Shown piece by piece: positions 5,367 to 6,948 of a DNA stretch of 6,948 bases. Numbering within the stretch: the first letter of the stretch is position 1; each line of letters begins with the position of its first letter. The stretch is from CAYJXJ01 sp964374095 (GTDB lineage: Bacteria; Elusimicrobiota; Elusimicrobia; UBA1565; UBA9628), in NCBI GenBank assembly GCA_964374095.1, contig CAYJXJ010000219.1, forward strand, positions 1-6,948, written 5' to 3'. The notes beneath the pieces are model-generated. The model searched no databases. It saw only the letters and a program-made list of their open reading frames with translations, and was not told the DNA's origin. The position numbers and the translations under genes were made by a program.

Positions 5367-6071
5367 CTAACCTGCCAGCAAACTAACGGCGTGACAAGCG
5401 AAGAATACCTGCGAGGCCGTCGGTTTCATTCCCAGGACGATTGCCGCGCGCGACACCTCGGGAAAGCGGTTGAGGAGATCCTCGACGCGGAACATCCCAC
5501 ATACGCGGTTGATTGCCGTTGGAGAAGGCAGACGCAGTCGTTGGCAACGCTTCTGCTCGACACCTGCATCGATCATGACATCGAACGCCACATTGCCAAG
5601 AGTGATAATGGTCCTTGGTCCCGGGCTCCACATGGCAAACAGTCGTTTCCAAAAGGTCGCTGCCTTGGCCTGCATCGCATCGTCCGGAGTCAAATTCGCT
5701 TCACCCTGCAAAGACCATGGAACCGCGTTGGATAACGCGTATTCGGACAGTTCTTGACGTGGGAGCGCCGCCGATAAAGCGAGTTTCAGTGTCCCATCGT
5801 CCCACGGCTTGATCCCACCGATAGTGGCCATCTGATCGAGGCGGTGCATTCTTACATCTGACGCCATGTCTAGCAGCCGCGCTCGATAGTCGTGTGCGCC
5901 GACCAGATTCTGAGCTTCGCAGAGCACGAGGGTCCCGTTCCAGCGCGAGGGAATGTATGGGAGATAGGGCTCAGAAACGACGACGTTCGGGGGAGCGTCA
6001 TCGCGGAACTCACGGCACAGCCTCATCGTCTCGGGGTCCATTTCAGAGGCAACCGGGATGGCCCCAACCAT
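5367..6071 (-). CDS. Uracil-DNA-glycosylase-superfamily-like protein
   Basis: A 234-residue protein whose motif order resembles uracil-DNA glycosylase (UDG) folds. There is a strand-loop GTLVLCEAQN at 46-55 in the place of the GEAPG/GxDP motif. It is followed by LSNAVPW (113-119) with GEANLTPDDA, as in the 'NAVxxxPxxNRxPTxxE' region of family 4/5 enzymes, then IITLGNVAFDVM (155-166, the LGxxA strand), and finally LPSPTAINR (181-189) in the place of the HPSP/HPSG motif. The catalytic water-positioning residue of motif 1 and the motif-2 His (here Leu181) are not conserved, so it may bind rather than excise bases, or have a different substrate. The ATG at 6071 is the only sensible start: a TGA, which is the stop of the preceding gene, lies 27 bases upstream in frame. 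Spacing of 27 and 34 bases to its neighbours supports an operon. The assignment is a recalled motif resemblance and is not certain. Confidence 0.5.
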   Translation of the reverse strand: MVGAIPVASEMDPETMRLCREFRDDAPPNVVVSEPYLPYIPSRWNGTLVLCEAQNLVGAHDYRARLLDMASDVRMHRLDQMATIGGIKPWDDGTLKLALSAALPRQELSEYALSNAVPWSLQGEANLTPDDAMQAKAATFWKRLFAMWSPGPRTIITLGNVAFDVMIDAGVEQKRCQRLRLPSPTAINRVCGMFRVEDLLNRFPEVSRAAIVLGMKPTASQVFFACHAVSLLAG

Positions 6072-6098
6072 AGCGCCTAGAAAGGGTGGATGTGGACA

Positions 6099-6911
6099 TC
6101 AAGATGCTCGGTCTTCATCGGCCAGCAGGCGGCTATAGACTTTCAGGCGTTCCGCCAGCAGGCGCTTGGATGGCAGTTTGGTGAGGTATTCGGACACCTT
6201 CATCTTGTGCGGGCCGTGGGCGAGCAGGAGTTCGACGTGCTGGTGTTTCTTGGACGTGCAGAGGATGAGGCCTACCGGCTCGTTTTCGGCGTCGCGCCAC
6301 TCGTGGCGCTTGAGCCATGAGAGATACAAGTCCATCTGGCCTTTATCGGCGGCGGTGAACGCGCCGATTTTGAGCTCCGCCGCGACGAGGCAGCGTAGAC
6401 GGCGATGATAAAAGAGCAGGTCGAGGAAGTAGTCCTCATCGTCAATCCTCATAGGAAACTGGCGGCGGATGAAACAAAAATCGCTGCCGAGTTCGGAGAG
6501 GAACTGCTGGAGGTTGGCGAGGATGGCGGATTCGAGGTCTTTCTCAGAGTAAGCGCCTTTGAGACCGAGGAAATCAAGGAGGTACGGGTCTTTGAATGCG
6601 TCCTCATAGTGGACGGTTTCGACCGGGCCGCGCTCTTTCTCCAGCCGGATAAGGGCGCGGGTATCGCCGGACAAGGCCACGCGCTCGTACAAGGCGCGGT
6701 CAATCTGGCGCTGGAGTTCGCGCTTCGACCATCGCCGCGATGCCCCTTGCTCAAAGTAGAACCGGCGTTTCATTCCTGCTTTCGTGCCGAGCAGAATGCG
6801 GTAGTGCGTCCAGCCGAGGTGGGAGTGCTTGGAGAAGTCGATGGTGAGGCGAGAATCGGATTCCACGGCTACTGGGTGGTGTTTTGCGGGAGCCGCGGAT
6901 TCTGCCACCAG
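6099..6911 (-). CDS. DUF1016/YhcG-type PD-(D/E)XK nuclease (5' partial)
   Basis: The C-terminal ~270 residues of a DUF1016 (YhcG-like) protein. Counting from a GTG at 6908, the region LGWTHYRILL (31-40) is the family's conserved W-x-H-Y segment. The nuclease core follows: Asp163 in YFLDLLFYHRRLRC, Glu178-x-Lys180 in AAELKIG, and Gln191 in GQMDLYL. The catalytic set D...ExK...Q appears intact, so an active, metal-dependent DNA endonuclease is plausible. Family members usually run to about 350 residues, with an N-terminal helical DUF1016_N region. That part is missing because the contig ends in adapter sequence, so the GTG is not a real start. The frame stays open to the adapter junction. It ends with TGA at 6099-6101, and the next gene starts 27 bases on. 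Such proteins are common in accessory and restriction-type islands. Confidence 0.85.
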   Translation of the reverse strand: MVAESAAPAKHHPVAVESDSRLTIDFSKHSHLGWTHYRILLGTKAGMKRRFYFEQGASRRWSKRELQRQIDRALYERVALSGDTRALIRLEKERGPVETVHYEDAFKDPYLLDFLGLKGAYSEKDLESAILANLQQFLSELGSDFCFIRRQFPMRIDDEDYFLDLLFYHRRLRCLVAAELKIGAFTAADKGQMDLYLSWLKRHEWRDAENEPVGLILCTSKKHQHVELLLAHGPHKMKVSEYLTKLPSKRLLAERLKVYSRLLADEDRAS

Positions 6912-6912
6912 C

Positions 6913-6948
6913 AGATCGGAAGAGCTCGTGTAGGGAAAGAGTGTGTAT
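6913..6948. other. Illumina adapter read-through at contig end (artefact)
   Basis: The 13 bases at 6913-6925 are the universal Illumina TruSeq adapter core AGATCGGAAGAGC. Bases 6926-6944 continue as the rest of that adapter with a single G missing at the junction, and the last four bases deviate. This is library adapter, not genomic DNA; native sequence ends at about 6912. Confidence 0.95.

Larger units (their letters stand above)
2233..6911. mobile_element. Probable integrated genomic island, left part
   Basis: A tyrosine recombinase gene lies 34 bases from a tRNA-Ser gene, and the sequence right of the tRNA is visibly less G+C-rich than the left third. This is the usual signature of a tRNA-associated integrative element. 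The cargo seen is a three-gene nuclease/glycosylase-like/HEPN-like cluster. The right end is not in the window, and I found no second copy of a tRNA fragment that would mark an attachment site. The integrase lies beside the tRNA's 5' end, not its 3' end, which is atypical, so the boundary is uncertain. Confidence 0.45.

Overview
This window looks like a piece of a draft or metagenome-assembled bacterial genome rather than a finished chromosome. It starts inside a gene, carries a 10-N scaffold gap at 4979-4988, and ends in what reads as Illumina adapter sequence from 6913. The host cannot be named from sequence alone. The left third (about 55-2135) is strongly G+C-rich and looks chromosomal, with Shine-Dalgarno-like sites (for example GGAGG ahead of the gene starting at 1483). 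The right two thirds (2233-6911) are less G+C-rich by eye and look like an acquired accessory region.

Layout, left to right. (1) The 3' part of a thiamine-pyrophosphate-dependent enzyme of the acetolactate synthase type (+ strand, to 840). It overlaps tail to tail with (2) a small zinc-ribbon/helical protein (- strand, 812-1483). (3) A divergent intergenic region holds candidate promoters, followed by a secreted beta-rich protein of unknown function (+ strand, 1619-2134). (4) An intact tRNA-Ser(GCU) on the - strand (2142-2232). (5) A tyrosine recombinase on the - strand (2267-3640) is split by a non-coding insertion of about 246 bp. The insertion falls exactly between the conserved GH motif and the nucleophile tyrosine, and it is bounded by TTATGTGG/CCACATAA inverted repeats. 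(6) Three closely spaced - strand genes follow (3794-6911), transcribed in this order: a DUF1016/YhcG-type PD-(D/E)XK nuclease (5' end lost at the contig end), a protein resembling the uracil-DNA-glycosylase superfamily, and a 512-residue helical protein ending in a HEPN-like domain with an R-x4-H motif.

How the parts fit together. The tRNA plus adjacent integrase plus lower-G+C cargo suggest a genomic island or integrative element, probably immobilised by the insertion in its integrase. The cargo combines a DNA nuclease family, a DNA-base-recognition fold and a putative RNase fold, with gaps of only 27 and 34 bp. That combination suggests a defence-type operon, but this is inference from fold resemblance and gene order and has not been demonstrated.

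Most informative for follow-up are the three-gene operon, the small composite insertion element, and the unusual placement of the integrase on the 5' side of the tRNA. The assembly artefacts (adapter tail, N gap with a likely 5-nt unmerged overlap, odd first 54 bases) should be corrected before proteins from this window are used.
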